The notes below the pieces were generated by a model, which was not told the origin of the DNA, did no database searches, and was given only the letters and a program-made list of their open reading frames with translations. Positions 1-12,000 of a stretch of 64,000 bases of DNA are shown here, piece after piece (positions within the stretch are counted from its first letter, which is position 1; the number at the start of each line of letters is the position of its first letter). A program made the translations under genes and the position numbers. Source of the DNA: Onchocerca volvulus (Eukaryota > Nematoda > Chromadorea > Rhabditida > Onchocercidae); NCBI GenBank assembly GCA_000499405.2, contig HG738137.1, forward strand, positions 4,588,001-4,652,000, read 5' to 3'.

Positions 1-349
1 AGATACGGAGACGTAGAGAGATGCAGCTGCAAGTTCTTGAATGCAATATAGCGTGCTGCAAGAAGTTGTAGGAATAGGAATAGAGTAGAACAGAACGGAG
101 ATTGGTATGAACCGAATCTGAATAATGGGTGGGAAAGGAAATAACAGAGGCAAAGGGTTCAACTCCACGGACCCTTTCTTAAACGTTTCTTCAATCCTTC
201 TTCCGCTTCTCCTCCTTCGATCATCAGAATCGAATTCTAACCCAGCCATCGATCAATCAGTACGACGAGACAACCAACCTTAAATGTAATCGAACTCGTC
301 TTCGCTTTACTTTTATAATAACTTCAGCGTAGTTCTACAGACTGCTACA
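1..349 (+). other. 5' flank of the LRR gene, no gene seen
   Basis: No coding region is recognisable. The stretch is less AT-rich than most intergenic DNA here and includes a C/T-rich part near 180-230. It probably contains promoter and 5' untranslated sequence of the LRR gene starting at 350. No clear trans-splice acceptor directly before that start was identified. Confidence 0.4.
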
Positions 350-3233
350 ATGCCTGCCTTCAGAATCTGTGTATTTCTGCTCTTTCTGGTTGTAAATGCT
401 CAACGAAGTCAATTTGACGTGGACTGTCCACGGTTATGTCACTGTAACAAGACCACCGTGGAATGTCGTCATACAAAGATTCAAGGGAGTGGAATGTTCC
501 TGAACGTGCGTCCGGAAGCATATCCGGATTTGGATACTATTGCCATCACTGGGAATAACATCGGTGATTTGGCTGGCTCGAATATTTTCGGTGTTAATGT
601 TACTAATCGTTATGTTTCCTTAGTTAATTTATCTGATAATGCTATTAGTTCCATCGATTCGTACACTTTTCGTGGCTTACCGGCGGTGGAATATTTCTAT
701 CTTCATGATAATGCAATCGAACGAATCGGTGCTGATCCATTCCGGTCAATTCTTTTTCTTTTTTTTTTTGCACTTTTCTTTGTCAACAAATTCATTCTGA
801 AATACCAAATAGTACTTCCTTCCGTTCCACAACTTGAATGATATCTCGATTTTTTATGAATTTGACAAAAATATCTCAAGAATTCCTAAAAATTTCAGAA
901 TTTTCTCTTCATGATTGTGTAGGAGCAGGTCTTGAATTAATAATTTTTCTAGATTCCACGAATATTCGTTGCAACTCTTTATTTCGTCTATATCTGCCCT
1001 ATTTGGATTGGATGAATTCATTTATTTTCTCGGATTGGAAAGGATTAATTTTAGATTACTAAAAATGTCATTTCACTTGCCATTAATCATCGCTCATTCA
1101 ATTCCAAATCCTTCTCATTTCCATAATATACCTATTCTAGACGAATACAAATTTCAGTGATAAAAAATGAGTTTCATTTACTTGAAATTGGATTCAATCA
1201 ATTCAAGAGAGAGTTTAAGTATAAATGTTTATATACTTGCTAATATAAAGCTTCACTCTTCGCACAGATTCATCTTTGAAAGTTTAAATAAAACCGAGAA
1301 AGGTTATTGAAAATATAAAATTGCATTTATTACTATAATTCAGATCATTTCTTTTATATAAAATGTGACATTTTGCTTTGTTCCACTATATTTATAGCAG
1401 AAAAAAGTTACTAATTTGCTTTCTTTTAACTTTGATTTTCCATTTCTTTGACAGCTGATTGAAGACTTTAGATGATTTTTTTTTTTTTTTTTTAAATTGA
1501 TTTTTTGAGATTAGTAAAATCAATGTTTATATAAGTTTAACAATGGCATTTTATTATAGAGATTTGTATCTCTATAATAAAATGTCACTTTTAAACTTAG
1601 TTAGAATTTTAAAACTTTAATAATCATTCTGCTTAGTTCTAATGTAAGCACGTAAAGCCTGTTATTTTTTTTGCAATCTTCCATAAGAAAACTTGTCTGA
1701 ATTTTGAAAAATGAAATACTTTGATGCTTAAACGCACATATTTATTTGGTTTTCAGTCATTAATATTAAATTTAAAGTTTCCTTTTTTTTCTGCCTAATC
1801 TTTTTATAGCACAAGAAAATTACACTTTGTAATACAAGAAAAAAAAAATAAACTGAGTTTGATTTTTCGTCTTGAAGTAAATATTGGAAGGGTTAGAAAC
1901 TTGACAATCTGATGAGAATGCTTCCAAAAAATGATGTAACAATGTAGTTTGAGTGTGGAAAGTAGAAATTAAGAGAATATGCTTATTTCTCGTGAAAGAA
2001 CTTTTCCTCTGTGTTTATATATTTTATATTTGTTTATGGCTCCTTATATTATTTTTTGCTTGTTTTCAGATGGAATATACGTTTGCGAGTTCTGGATATA
2101 TCGAATTTTTTCTCATCATCGATATCACTTGCTGAACGATCGCGCTTGTTGGCTAATACATTTGCTAACTCTGTTAATGAATTTAATGATTTACAGGAAC
2201 TAATTGTACGTAACAACGGTCTTATCGAAATATTGCCTGAAACGTTTTGCAAGGTAATTTCAATTGATAAAGTGAAGTGTGCAAGTAAAAATTTTAATTT
2301 CATTTTGTAATTTACAATTACTATCTTTTGGGTGTATATATCGGTTTATGTTTATTGTACAATTTATCGATTCATTAACAATGATAGTTTAGCAAATTTT
2401 GATGGAAGTGAATATTTGATGTGCTTATATAAATATAAGGTGTTGAAGTTGACTTGACTGTGACAACTTTTTCATTATAAATGTTAATAATTTTTCATTT
2501 TAGTTGAATGGCCTGATTCGATTACATCTATCCGGTAATAAGATTAGAAAATTCTACGTTAAATCGGGTTGCTTACAAAATCTTATTTTGTTGGATCTTT
2601 CCGAAAACGAATTTTCTACAATATCTACTCATCTTTGGGAAACTCTTTCCAGTCTAACAACGGTTGATATTTCTTCAAATCCTCTGAATTGTGATTGCGA
2701 TATTATGCCAGCAGTCAAAGAACTATCGAGAAGTCCGACATCTTCCCTCAATCAAGTAAATTTATTTGCAAACTGATTTTACGGAGTAAATTCGAGATCT
2801 GCTTCATTTATCTACTATCAAAATAGTCCACTATATTTTATAAACTATTTTATTGACAAGCAGTTATGCTTTTTGTTGGGATTCGGTAAATCATTTCTTG
2901 ATTCATTTGATCATTGTATCCATCTCTCCATAACAAACAATATTTTTTTGGTTTCCGAGTCTGACTGAATATATCCATTTCCAGGGTTATGCTATCTGTG
3001 CTGCACCGGAATCGCGCAAAGGTCAAAATATCTTCGAGATTTCTGATTTTGCATGCAAAAGCAACCATCGATTTGTATATTGGGCTTTGTTTGTTGTACT
3101 ACTCTGTGCAGCTATGATTTTTTCTCGCATTTATCGCAATCGTATTAAGTTGCGACATTTGCCGCTTATTGCCGGCTATAGTAAGCTCGGAGGAGAGAAT
3201 GAGCAAGTTATTAGTACTCCTCAGTTTGTGTAA
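350..3233 (+). CDS. Type I membrane leucine-rich-repeat protein
   Basis: Inferred exons are 350-744, 2070-2253, 2504-2755 and 2985-3233, giving 359 aa with consistent phases. Residues 1-18 are a hydrophobic signal peptide. A cysteine cluster at 26, 30, 32 and 39 is an LRRNT cap. LRR units follow (for example LVNLSDNAISSIDSYTF, LHLSGNKIRKF, LLDLSENEFSTI). An LRRCT cap begins at NPLNCDCD and continues through the cysteines of exon 4. A membrane span lies at about 308-324, then a basic stop-transfer and a short cytoplasmic tail of about 35 residues. The architecture is that of small cell-surface LRR receptors or adhesion proteins. The ligand and exact orthologue are unknown. Intron 1 (745-2069) is 1.3 kb and carries a hairpin (1532-1599). 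Exon 1 could in theory read through into intron 1, but the CG|gtcaat donor joins perfectly to exon 2. Confidence 0.8.
1532..1599. repeat. Long near-perfect hairpin in intron 1 of the LRR gene
   Basis: The arms 1532-1563 and 1568-1599 (32 nt each) pair at 29 positions by Watson-Crick plus one G.U, with a 4-nt loop (ttgt). The inner 17 bp are uninterrupted. Weaker pairing continues outward to about 1522/1609. It could be a pre-miRNA-like hairpin or a degenerate foldback element. No function is shown by sequence alone. Confidence 0.85.
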
Positions 3234-3348
3234 GAAAATTGTAATTGAGACTTAAGTTGTTATTACTTCAGTTGTTTCTCAAGTAAAATAAGTTATGTGT
3301 AATCTTTCGCTGTTTATAATTTTTAATATTTTAGATTGGAACATCTGA

Positions 3349-3354
3349 AATAAA
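3349..3354 (+). promoter_or_regulatory. AATAAA poly(A) signal of the LRR gene
   Basis: A canonical hexamer about 115 bases after the stop codon, and the first good one downstream. Assignment is by position only. Confidence 0.5.
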
Positions 3355-6300
3355 TTTGTCATCTTTAGAAACACCATTGATTGTCCTAATCTATCGCTAG
3401 AAGACAAAGAGAATGGTATAGAAAACACTAATTTTTCTAGAATGCATGAATTTGGAAAGAAAAAAAAAGGGAAAAAGTTTTTTTCTTGGGAAAAAAGATG
3501 AATCCTAAATAGTCAGTCTATTGCAAAATATTTTTTCTTACCTTTATAACTGATTTTCCCTTTATTATTTATTTAAATCGTTTTAGCAAATCTGGTTAAC
3601 AAAAACTTTGCTCATCCTTCCGTAATTTTTTATTTCCTTCCAATCACTGCCGTCATGACTTGCTTATTTCTATTTTGTTAGCTTTTTTACTTTAGCAGCT
3701 TGCAATGGTGCATTATAAAGTTCTTTTTTTTATTTCAGTGATTGAGAGAGTTAAAAAAAACTTTCAAAGTTTTAATAATTTTTCCATTTTAAATCCGCTT
3801 TGTGGAAATATCACTTCGACATGGATGGGAGAGAAGGAAAAATTGTTTCATTGTTTGGTAGTTAATTTCGTTAATTTTATAAGTTTTGGAGTACGCATAA
3901 TCCAAATAATTTGTGATACGTTTGAGAAAGTCTGAAGAAGAATTTATTCTGGCAATAAATTTTGGTTATGCACATTGGTGCTATGTTTTCATTGCATGTT
4001 TCACAACATGTTTATTATTATTTTGTGATATCTAATCAATTCTGCTGAATTAAATTCAGTGAGAGCATCAATTATATGGAAGTTTTGCAAGATTTCAGAT
4101 ATTTCAAATAGTTCATCAACTGAGCATATTTAATGAAGCTTACGATGATAGTATTAAAATTTCATTTTTTGAAAGGATAGGAAAGCTAAGAAGAAGAAAG
4201 GACGTGAGCTCGAGAAAACTCGCGATTTATAAGCTCAAAGCAAATAGAAGCCAAAAAAACCTTGTTTCTATTTTTAATTAATTGCATTCTCCACGTTATC
4301 AACATGGGCTGAATAACTGATTTCTGCTATGCGGAAAAAGTATTAAAAAAAAAAAAAAAAAAGTTTGCAAACTGTTTAGATCACTCATTTAAATGTAAAT
4401 TCAATTCTTATAAGGTCTGACAATTTTGAAATTGGCCTATTTGCTCTTTTTTTCAGAAGTCAATAAGGATTCACGCTAGTTGTCATAATAAAATGCTTTT
4501 TGTGGTGATAAAAACTTTCTATTATAATTGTCACTGCAAAAAATGTGCTTATTTGGAGTAACTATATTTTCCATTAGTAAGATTTTTGATGAAATTGGAC
4601 GTGAAGCTTAAATTTGAATTTCGTTTGATATATCAATAAAAAAGATCCCGAATCATTTCAGCGCGTTAATTACACTCAGTCTGACAGTTTTATTCATTGC
4701 AATTTTCGAATTACAATTAAAGTAGCCTGAATTCAATAACTCTTCCTTTGATTTGAAAAGAATAGAAATTCATTGAAGATGATTATTTTACGATCGATTT
4801 ATCGCATGTTTATCATATTTATTGATCAAATGGCATCAATTAAACTTGAACCTTTATGAAAATTAACCAGTAGTTGCAGATTTTTTTGAAATTATATTCG
4901 CAACGATTAATCCTATCCAGATGATTGATTTTTCACGTTGAATATTTTTGAAATTATTTGTAGCTCAGCCAATGCTAAATAAAATGGTTTTGGTGACATC
5001 TTGCAGACGTCTCGTGGAATTCGAATTCCGATGCGACCATGCTCACAGAACTTGCATCTTGATTGCTCAGGAAACGATGCACGACTAATTCCAAGCAATG
5101 TAAATATGTTTAAAACATCTTAAATACAATTATGCAAAGCTTAAGTGTCGGAACAAGTGGTTGGTTTTTGGACATTTTTCTATAAACTTTCGAAAGCAAA
5201 AAGTTACGTTTGCTATTTTATTCCTTCTTCTTTTGTCAAACAATTCCGAACAATGCTGACCAAAAAACATGGGCACAAAAGAGGCTCCATAAAAACTTAT
5301 CTACGATAAAGCATGATAAGTTGTGTGTTTCATTGCTAAATGCTTTCGCTTCCATAATTTTTCTTGTCTTTCATTTTGTGGTTGTCATTAGCAGAAGGTA
5401 AGAAGTCTTCTTGTCAAGTACGATCGTTTATTGGAGTGGTTTTGTTTAGAATAACCTCCAATGTTGAATTTCATTTTCAGAAAACAATTCAACCTTCTTA
5501 TCAACCTTTTCCTTTCTGCAGAAATGATATATATCAGCAGCGTAAAGTTGAGCACGTCTTCAAAGCTCTTATTCCTAGAGAGCTGCATCCCTGTTTTTCG
5601 TGAAAACCACCTTGCAAAGAACATTAACAATACGTTGCTTATTACAGAAGCGATTTTAGGATTTATAATGGTGCTGGGGGAACTCAACTTCTTGTGTTGA
5701 TTTAACATTAATGAAGCCTAAGATATCGTTTTGAAAAGTAGGGTAGGTGAGAATATTCTTATTTTTCTCACACCGAGGATTTTTGTGAAGATCAATCCTA
5801 ATTTCTGATTAAGCAATTTGAAAAAAACTACAAGAAATTAATTTAAAACTAATATTTTTTGTCATACTGTTTTTATTTAATACAGTTACTGATGGATATA
5901 TCATACCGTTATCACTTTAAATCTGCGAAGTTATTCCAACTTCCAATTCTGATTAGAAGAAAATTAAAAAAAGGGAAAATAGGTAGACATAAAAACCTCT
6001 AAAATTCTTTGAATATCAAGTTAGCAACAAATCTTCTTCAATTTCTGAATTGGTTAACTTATTGCAGTAAATTAAAGCAATACCGGTTTTCAATTATATT
6101 TGTACTGCTTTTATTCGGGCTGCTACATTAATTTATCTTCTAGAATCTCGTGAATGTATTCATATTGTTGAAGTAGTATATACTGAAAATTTATTGAAAG
6201 TATTTTTTCAATTTCGTGTTTGATTGATTTCTATAAAATCTGCACATTTTCATAGTTTATATGCTAAAAAAGAGAGAATTGTGGTATAATTTATAAAATA

Positions 6301-7904
6301 GTTTTATATTCTTTAATTCTGTGCATAGGAAATGCAAATTATTGATCCATCGACTTGAACATTTTACAAAAAGGAAAATAGGACGAAGATTACAACTTTG
6401 AAGGAGCATTTTCATGATTTTTGTAAAGTTAACACTAAAATAGAGGAAGTAAAAATAAGAAGAAAAAGCACTCTTCGTTAACATCAAACATTACATCTTC
6501 ACCTTTCTCGATAACAGAATGCTTTTATTGCTTATTCCCCGTCCCATTCCTCCTCTATACTACGTTGTTGATATATTGATACGGTGATAATGATGGCAAT
6601 GAGACGACGATGAGTTGGCAGAAAGGGAAGGAATGAATGAAATTATTTGTGATTCATGAATTTTTATGCATTTCAAAGCTTTCAAAATGTATCACTAAAC
6701 GATTTTAAATTTGCTTTTCACATTCTTTTTATTCAATGTCATCAGACCTTGTTGGACAATGGCTGGATATATGGGACCATTAGTCACTGACTATTTGTCG
6801 TGTCATTTCTAAATGTACTGTAAAAATGTAAAAGTGTTGAGAAATCATAACTTTTAAGCCTATGCTATTTTAAATTCGCATTACTTTTATATTTTTTGGA
6901 AAAAAAACTCTTTTGAATGACATAAAGTCGAGAATGACTCATTCCTTATCGTCCATTTCGCCTAAAATTATTGCGAAAAGTCCATTGCTTGTTTTTCATT
7001 GCAAAAAAAATCCATTGTAATTAAAGAGAAATATGCACAGAGCTGAAAATTGCAATCCAGCAAACATCTTCTCTGTTCGATCAATTGAAATTTCGAAAAA
7101 AATTTTTTTGAATTCGAAGTGGGGAATCATTTGGTGAATCGATAAAGACTTGAACGATGGATTAGTTCAGATAAGATACCTGTCCTGTGATGTCACTCTT
7201 CCAGCATATTTGTCCTTTTGTCACCAAGTTATAGAAAAATTACTGAAATTAAAGCATTTTAAGTATTTGATGAAAAAGGATTGGGAAGAGAAGGAAATAA
7301 CTGATGGGAAAGGAGGAAAAAGAGGGAAGAGATTAGGGAAAGATGTCATCTCTCCGAAGAACTCTTCTTCGATGCTTTCTCTTCAAAACTCGTCCACTTT
7401 CTCAGTCACTCTATCTGCAGAACAAAAAAAGGTCATTTTTCAAGGAACTTACTGACCTCAGTTCGTAATTTACATTCAGCATACTCATGGGTAGAGGAAG
7501 AGGACTATGTGTCCCTACTAACTTGTTCATAGATTAAAAGTTCACGTCCCCATGGCGTCACTTCTCACGTCTTCATCAATTCTTGAATTTCTAGATTCTC
7601 GCAAGAATTGAATGTGTCGTCTCTTCTTTTTGTTGTTCAATTATCACACAACAAAATAACTTACACGGTTCGAATATTTCGTCGCATTTCGCATCGTGCT
7701 ACAACCACTCAAGTAGATCTTAGAAAGGTCAAAACTTCTCCCCAATGGTGTGAGGTCAACTTCAGATTCTCCATTTATTCATTCATCAACATTTTCATGT
7801 CTGATAGACTGAAATCAATTTTGTTTTAAATGTGAACTAAATTGCTGTGATTTGCAGACTTAAGTCCATTTCATGTCTAAATTTTTTTATATATGTGGTT
7901 ATAC
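3355..7904. other. Intergenic, no supported gene
   Basis: AT-rich DNA with homopolymer runs (for example A18 near 4347-4364). Open frames are short, overlap in several frames and show no family signature. The only segment with faint protein character is 5007-5099, described as a finding. Confidence 0.6.
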
Positions 7905-8245
7905 ACTTGTGTATACGTAGGTGTAGGTATGTATGTATACGTATGTAGGTATGTGTAGGTGTGCATGTGATGCGGGCATGTGTAGGCGCATATGTGAATA
8001 TATGTGTATGTAGGTATGTGTAGGTGTGTATGTGAGTATATGTATGTGGATATTTGTGCGTGTGTATGTGAATGTAGGTATGTGTAGGTGTGTGAGTATA
8101 TGTATGTGGACATGTGTGCGTGTGTATGTGAATGTAGGTACGTGTAGGTGTGTATGTGAATGTAGATGTATGAGTATGTAGGTGTACATGTGGGTGTACG
8201 TGCAAAAATGTATGTGCGTATGTGGATTTATTTGTGTATGTATGT
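7905..8245. repeat. TG-rich minisatellite
   Basis: About 340 bases of degenerate tandem repeats built from units such as gtaggtatgtgtaggtgtg and gtgtatgtgaatgtaggta, interspersed with tatgtg steps. The opposite strand is a long open frame of Thr/His/Tyr/Ile repeats, a by-product of the repeat and not a gene. Copies vary enough to suggest an old array. Confidence 0.9.
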
Positions 8246-8259
8246 GTGCTTATTCTCTG

Positions 8260-9010
8260 ACTATTTGCACTGTCAATCCAACATTTCCTTGTGTTGATCG
8301 TGATTCTCCGCGCCTTTTTTTGCAAGATGTACGGTGAAAGCGGAGGAAGAGAGATGAAAAGTGGGAATAATGACCGAGTATGGGTAGGAGAAGGAGGGAT
8401 GCAAAGTGTTTGATGGGAAAGTGATTGTGGTTCTCTACCGGGGTACACATCACTTTGGCCCGAAGGGGAGGGAGGGCTCGGATTGTAGAGCATGAACGGT
8501 CCCGAGCTGATGTCTCAGACGATTCCTTATCTTTCCTACATGTACATGTACAGCTTCAAGCCTTGCTTCTCTCTTGTTTGTGTTGGAGTCAGTTCGAAGA
8601 CTGGAGTGTCAGAGGTCATCCGGGGTCGAGTCCTGAAATGTGAATTTTAGATCAAAGTAGGATTTGATTATCTTTCAATCAGTCCAGTTTCATGTTGTTT
8701 CATTCGGCTTACCAATGATGATTACATGTATCTGTTTCTTTGCGATAGAAGACAATCTCTGTCTCGCAATTAGGATAAGCTGCTTTCCTTCTTCTTATCA
8801 TTGATTACACGTTGATAGGTCGCAGATTAAGCCGAATTTTCTTGCTGTGAACAGATGCAATTGGAGTGGTTGTTGCATTCCAATCTCTTCCTCACCTGTT
8901 CTGATGATGACATGTCGTTGTCATACCTTGCAGGAGTGTCGTGTAGAGTTGTGCGCGATGAATTGATTGAAATACCTTGTCCTGTCCTATCCATCCTGCG
9001 TGCCTTACCC
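8260..9010. other. Less AT-rich intergenic island
   Basis: Base composition is visibly richer in G+C than the surroundings. It holds a 14-bp palindrome (tacatgtacatgta, 8537-8550). Short open frames exist on both strands but resemble nothing I know. It could be an enhancer, promoter or non-coding transcript. Confidence 0.4.
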
Positions 9011-12000
9011 GTTACCATTCATTTGATTTGATTAGATTTGATTGGACCACAATGTGTACTGCTGCCATATCATAGTTACATGCTTTCTTTACGAATTTTG
9101 ATATGAAAACAATTAATCAGCAAGAAATGATAACGTTGCTTATCATTCCATTATGTATGTGTGTATTGAAATTGAAAACGCTTGTTACAGTGCGAATTAC
9201 GGTTGGTTCAAAGTCTAAATTGCATAGCAAAAGTAATTAGTGGAATAACAACTAATGGAAGTTATCTTCCGACTAAATGTTCTTTTTCGTTTTCACTTGT
9301 TCGAAATCTTTTTTTAAGGTGTTTATTTCATCCGTATGAGTAGTAGTACAGCGCCCTCCAAATTTCTCCATATTGAGAATTCTTTTGTTCTAAAAGCGAA
9401 TAAATGTTTTTGAAATTTCTGGGAAATTTAATTCTTTCATTTTATGAATAACTGAAGTCAATGAAAAAGCATGTTATGTGCAAGGAATATAGCACTGAGT
9501 GTTATAAATAACTGATAATTGAGAGGGAAGATGATGGGGCACACATCGCACTGATTATTCATCGATGGCTCACTTTTCAGCACAAAAAAAATTCTAGCCG
9601 GACAGTTTTTCTATTTTTATGTGCACCATTTTTTGTTTATTTGATTTAGACGATTGAGTGAGAACTTGTGGTATTAATTATATTGAACCGCATTAAATTT
9701 CGTTCTTTACACTGAATATAAAAAAAGTGCTGGAATGAATTAACGATTTTTATGTAAATTAGAATTCTCTAAAAATTTTTCTGATATTTTTCTTCTTTTT
9801 TTTTTTTCTGATATTTGGGATTTTTCTGATAATACTGTTTTATTAATTGACGTGCGGATATCAGCATTTCTTAGTATTCATTATTTAAAATTTTCAGATT
9901 AAGCATAGTTTTCTATTGTCTTCGTTTATTTCGTTGTAGCTATTTCATCAGCTTCTCAACTTAACACTGTTATTGGTTTGTTTGCAAAAATGAAAGTTTT
10001 TGAATTTGTGATGTAGGATTTAATCACTTTCAGAAAAATTTAATCATATATGAAAAAATTTTGCAGAAATATGCCAAATTTCGGTCAAACATTCAAAAGA
10101 AAAATGAACTGATCATTCCAAGGGAGTATATTAGTGTCTTATCAGTAGTTCAGATACTATTATCATATGGAAGAGTCATCCTCTATTTATAAATTCTCTT
10201 TTAGAGTAAAAGAGCAATGTTATATTGTATTGTTCTTTTTGTTAATTCGTCTTTCTGTAGCAATATACGGTCTATTATGGTCTGTTGCTGCTTATCAGAC
10301 ACTTCTTATCTAATAGATATGTTTTATATTGTATCATACATTCTTTAGTAAAAGCAGTTTTCTGATTCCATTAGGAACAGGAATCGAAATGTAGTTTTTG
10401 TGAATTAATTTGTATAATAAAAAAGAAAAAATAAACCTAGAGTGACGCTGAAATATGCGATAAGGGTAACCAATTATTGGTATTAGCTCATTAGTACCAT
10501 ACTTACCATTGGCATTTTACAAAAATCAGGAATCTCTTCGTTTTTGAGATATACCGAAAACATAATTTGGAAATGATAAATCATAAATAATATCACTGGA
10601 ATAAATTAGTTACTTTGGGTAGAGATTATTATGATAATTCCTGATAATAATATCACCGGAAAAAACGGTGATATCAGCACTACTAGTCTATTTGGTTTGT
10701 AAACATTTAAAAACATTATCGGAAACATATTTCCGTTACTTATGTACTCTCTTGTAATAAACAAAATCAATTTTTCGATTGCTCCCAAATTTAAATTCCA
10801 GTTCCAACACTTGATTTCACATGGAAATGTTATTATATTTAGCAATGGGCCTAGTTGTATATTAAGCTATGGATATATTGGTTGAAATTTCCCTGTAACC
10901 ATAGATTGGAATATATAATGGGTTAGTACTGTTAGGAATGTTCGTATGTAGAAGTTGGCCCAGCGACATGGTTGCTTTTTTGGAACTGTTTTATTCAAAT
11001 GCTATCATTGATCTATTTGACCGACCTGATTTATTCCGTTCGCTCTATATTTATCTTCAAAATTATTGACTTTTGTTCACCCCTCGTATACTTCTTTTCC
11101 TTTTCGTTTGTTCGAAAAGAAAGTTGTGGGGAACAACTGCTAGCTTTAACAGAAAGAGCACGGTATTTCAGAAAATTGTCGCATCAAATATGTTTATTTT
11201 TCTATTTTTAATTTTACCTTCCATTCTTATTCCATCAATTCCATTATAATAAATTTCCATTTATGTCTGGTAAAATTTTCCCATTATAACTTTTTTTCAG
11301 CAAATGCACTATGACCAAGGAATATGAATTTTAATCAGGATGCTTGAATTAATCTGAATATTTATTTTCTGGCAGAAATCTCCATTAATCTATATCAACA
11401 TTGCGTTGCAAATTCTTGATAATTCATTTTATTTCAACGAATTTTGTTTTTCCACTAATAATTTTTTTATGGAGTTTTTATTTACTTGTACTAATAATTT
11501 TATAATCTCTATCAAGTTTAGTAGAGATGACTGAAGTGCAAAAGCTATTCATTTAAAAGTTATTGTTCAGTGATATCCGCAACATATAGTCTTATCAAAT
11601 GAATATAGGATAGTGCGGCTCAGAATATCAACAATTTGTGGTGGGGATATTATGATTACAATAATCAATAAATCTTGTTATGCTTTTCAATAAGCAAGAG
11701 GTCATATAAACCATCATAAGAACGACGCTGAAGAGAGATAGCTTGATTGGTGTTGAACTCCGAAAAAATGAGAGAAAATTTTACTTCGTGTAGGACAAGG
11801 TGAGCTAAACATCATGACCAAGTTTTAGATAGCCACATGGAATATTGTTGAACCAAACTATGAAGTTTATCAGGAAGGGAGTGCGTAATTTCTTACCAGA
11901 TATTGTTCCGCGTCAAAGAGGGTATAGTAACTGTTAATTTCATCTTTTGATTTGAGAAACAAAGATCAACTTTTTTATTTCAATTTGGAGAGGGAATATG

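Noticed and set aside
5364..5708. Overlapping open frames on both strands
   Set aside because: Several frames are open at once, a sign of composition and not coding; none shows a motif.
7837..8493. 218-codon open frame on the minus strand, rich in Thr, His and Tyr
   Set aside because: It is the translation of the TG-rich minisatellite; all minus frames there are open and periodic, with no splice or start context.
8585..8640. tRNA-like B-box (ggggtcgagtcctg)
   Set aside because: No A-box at the right distance and no cloverleaf pairing could be drawn.
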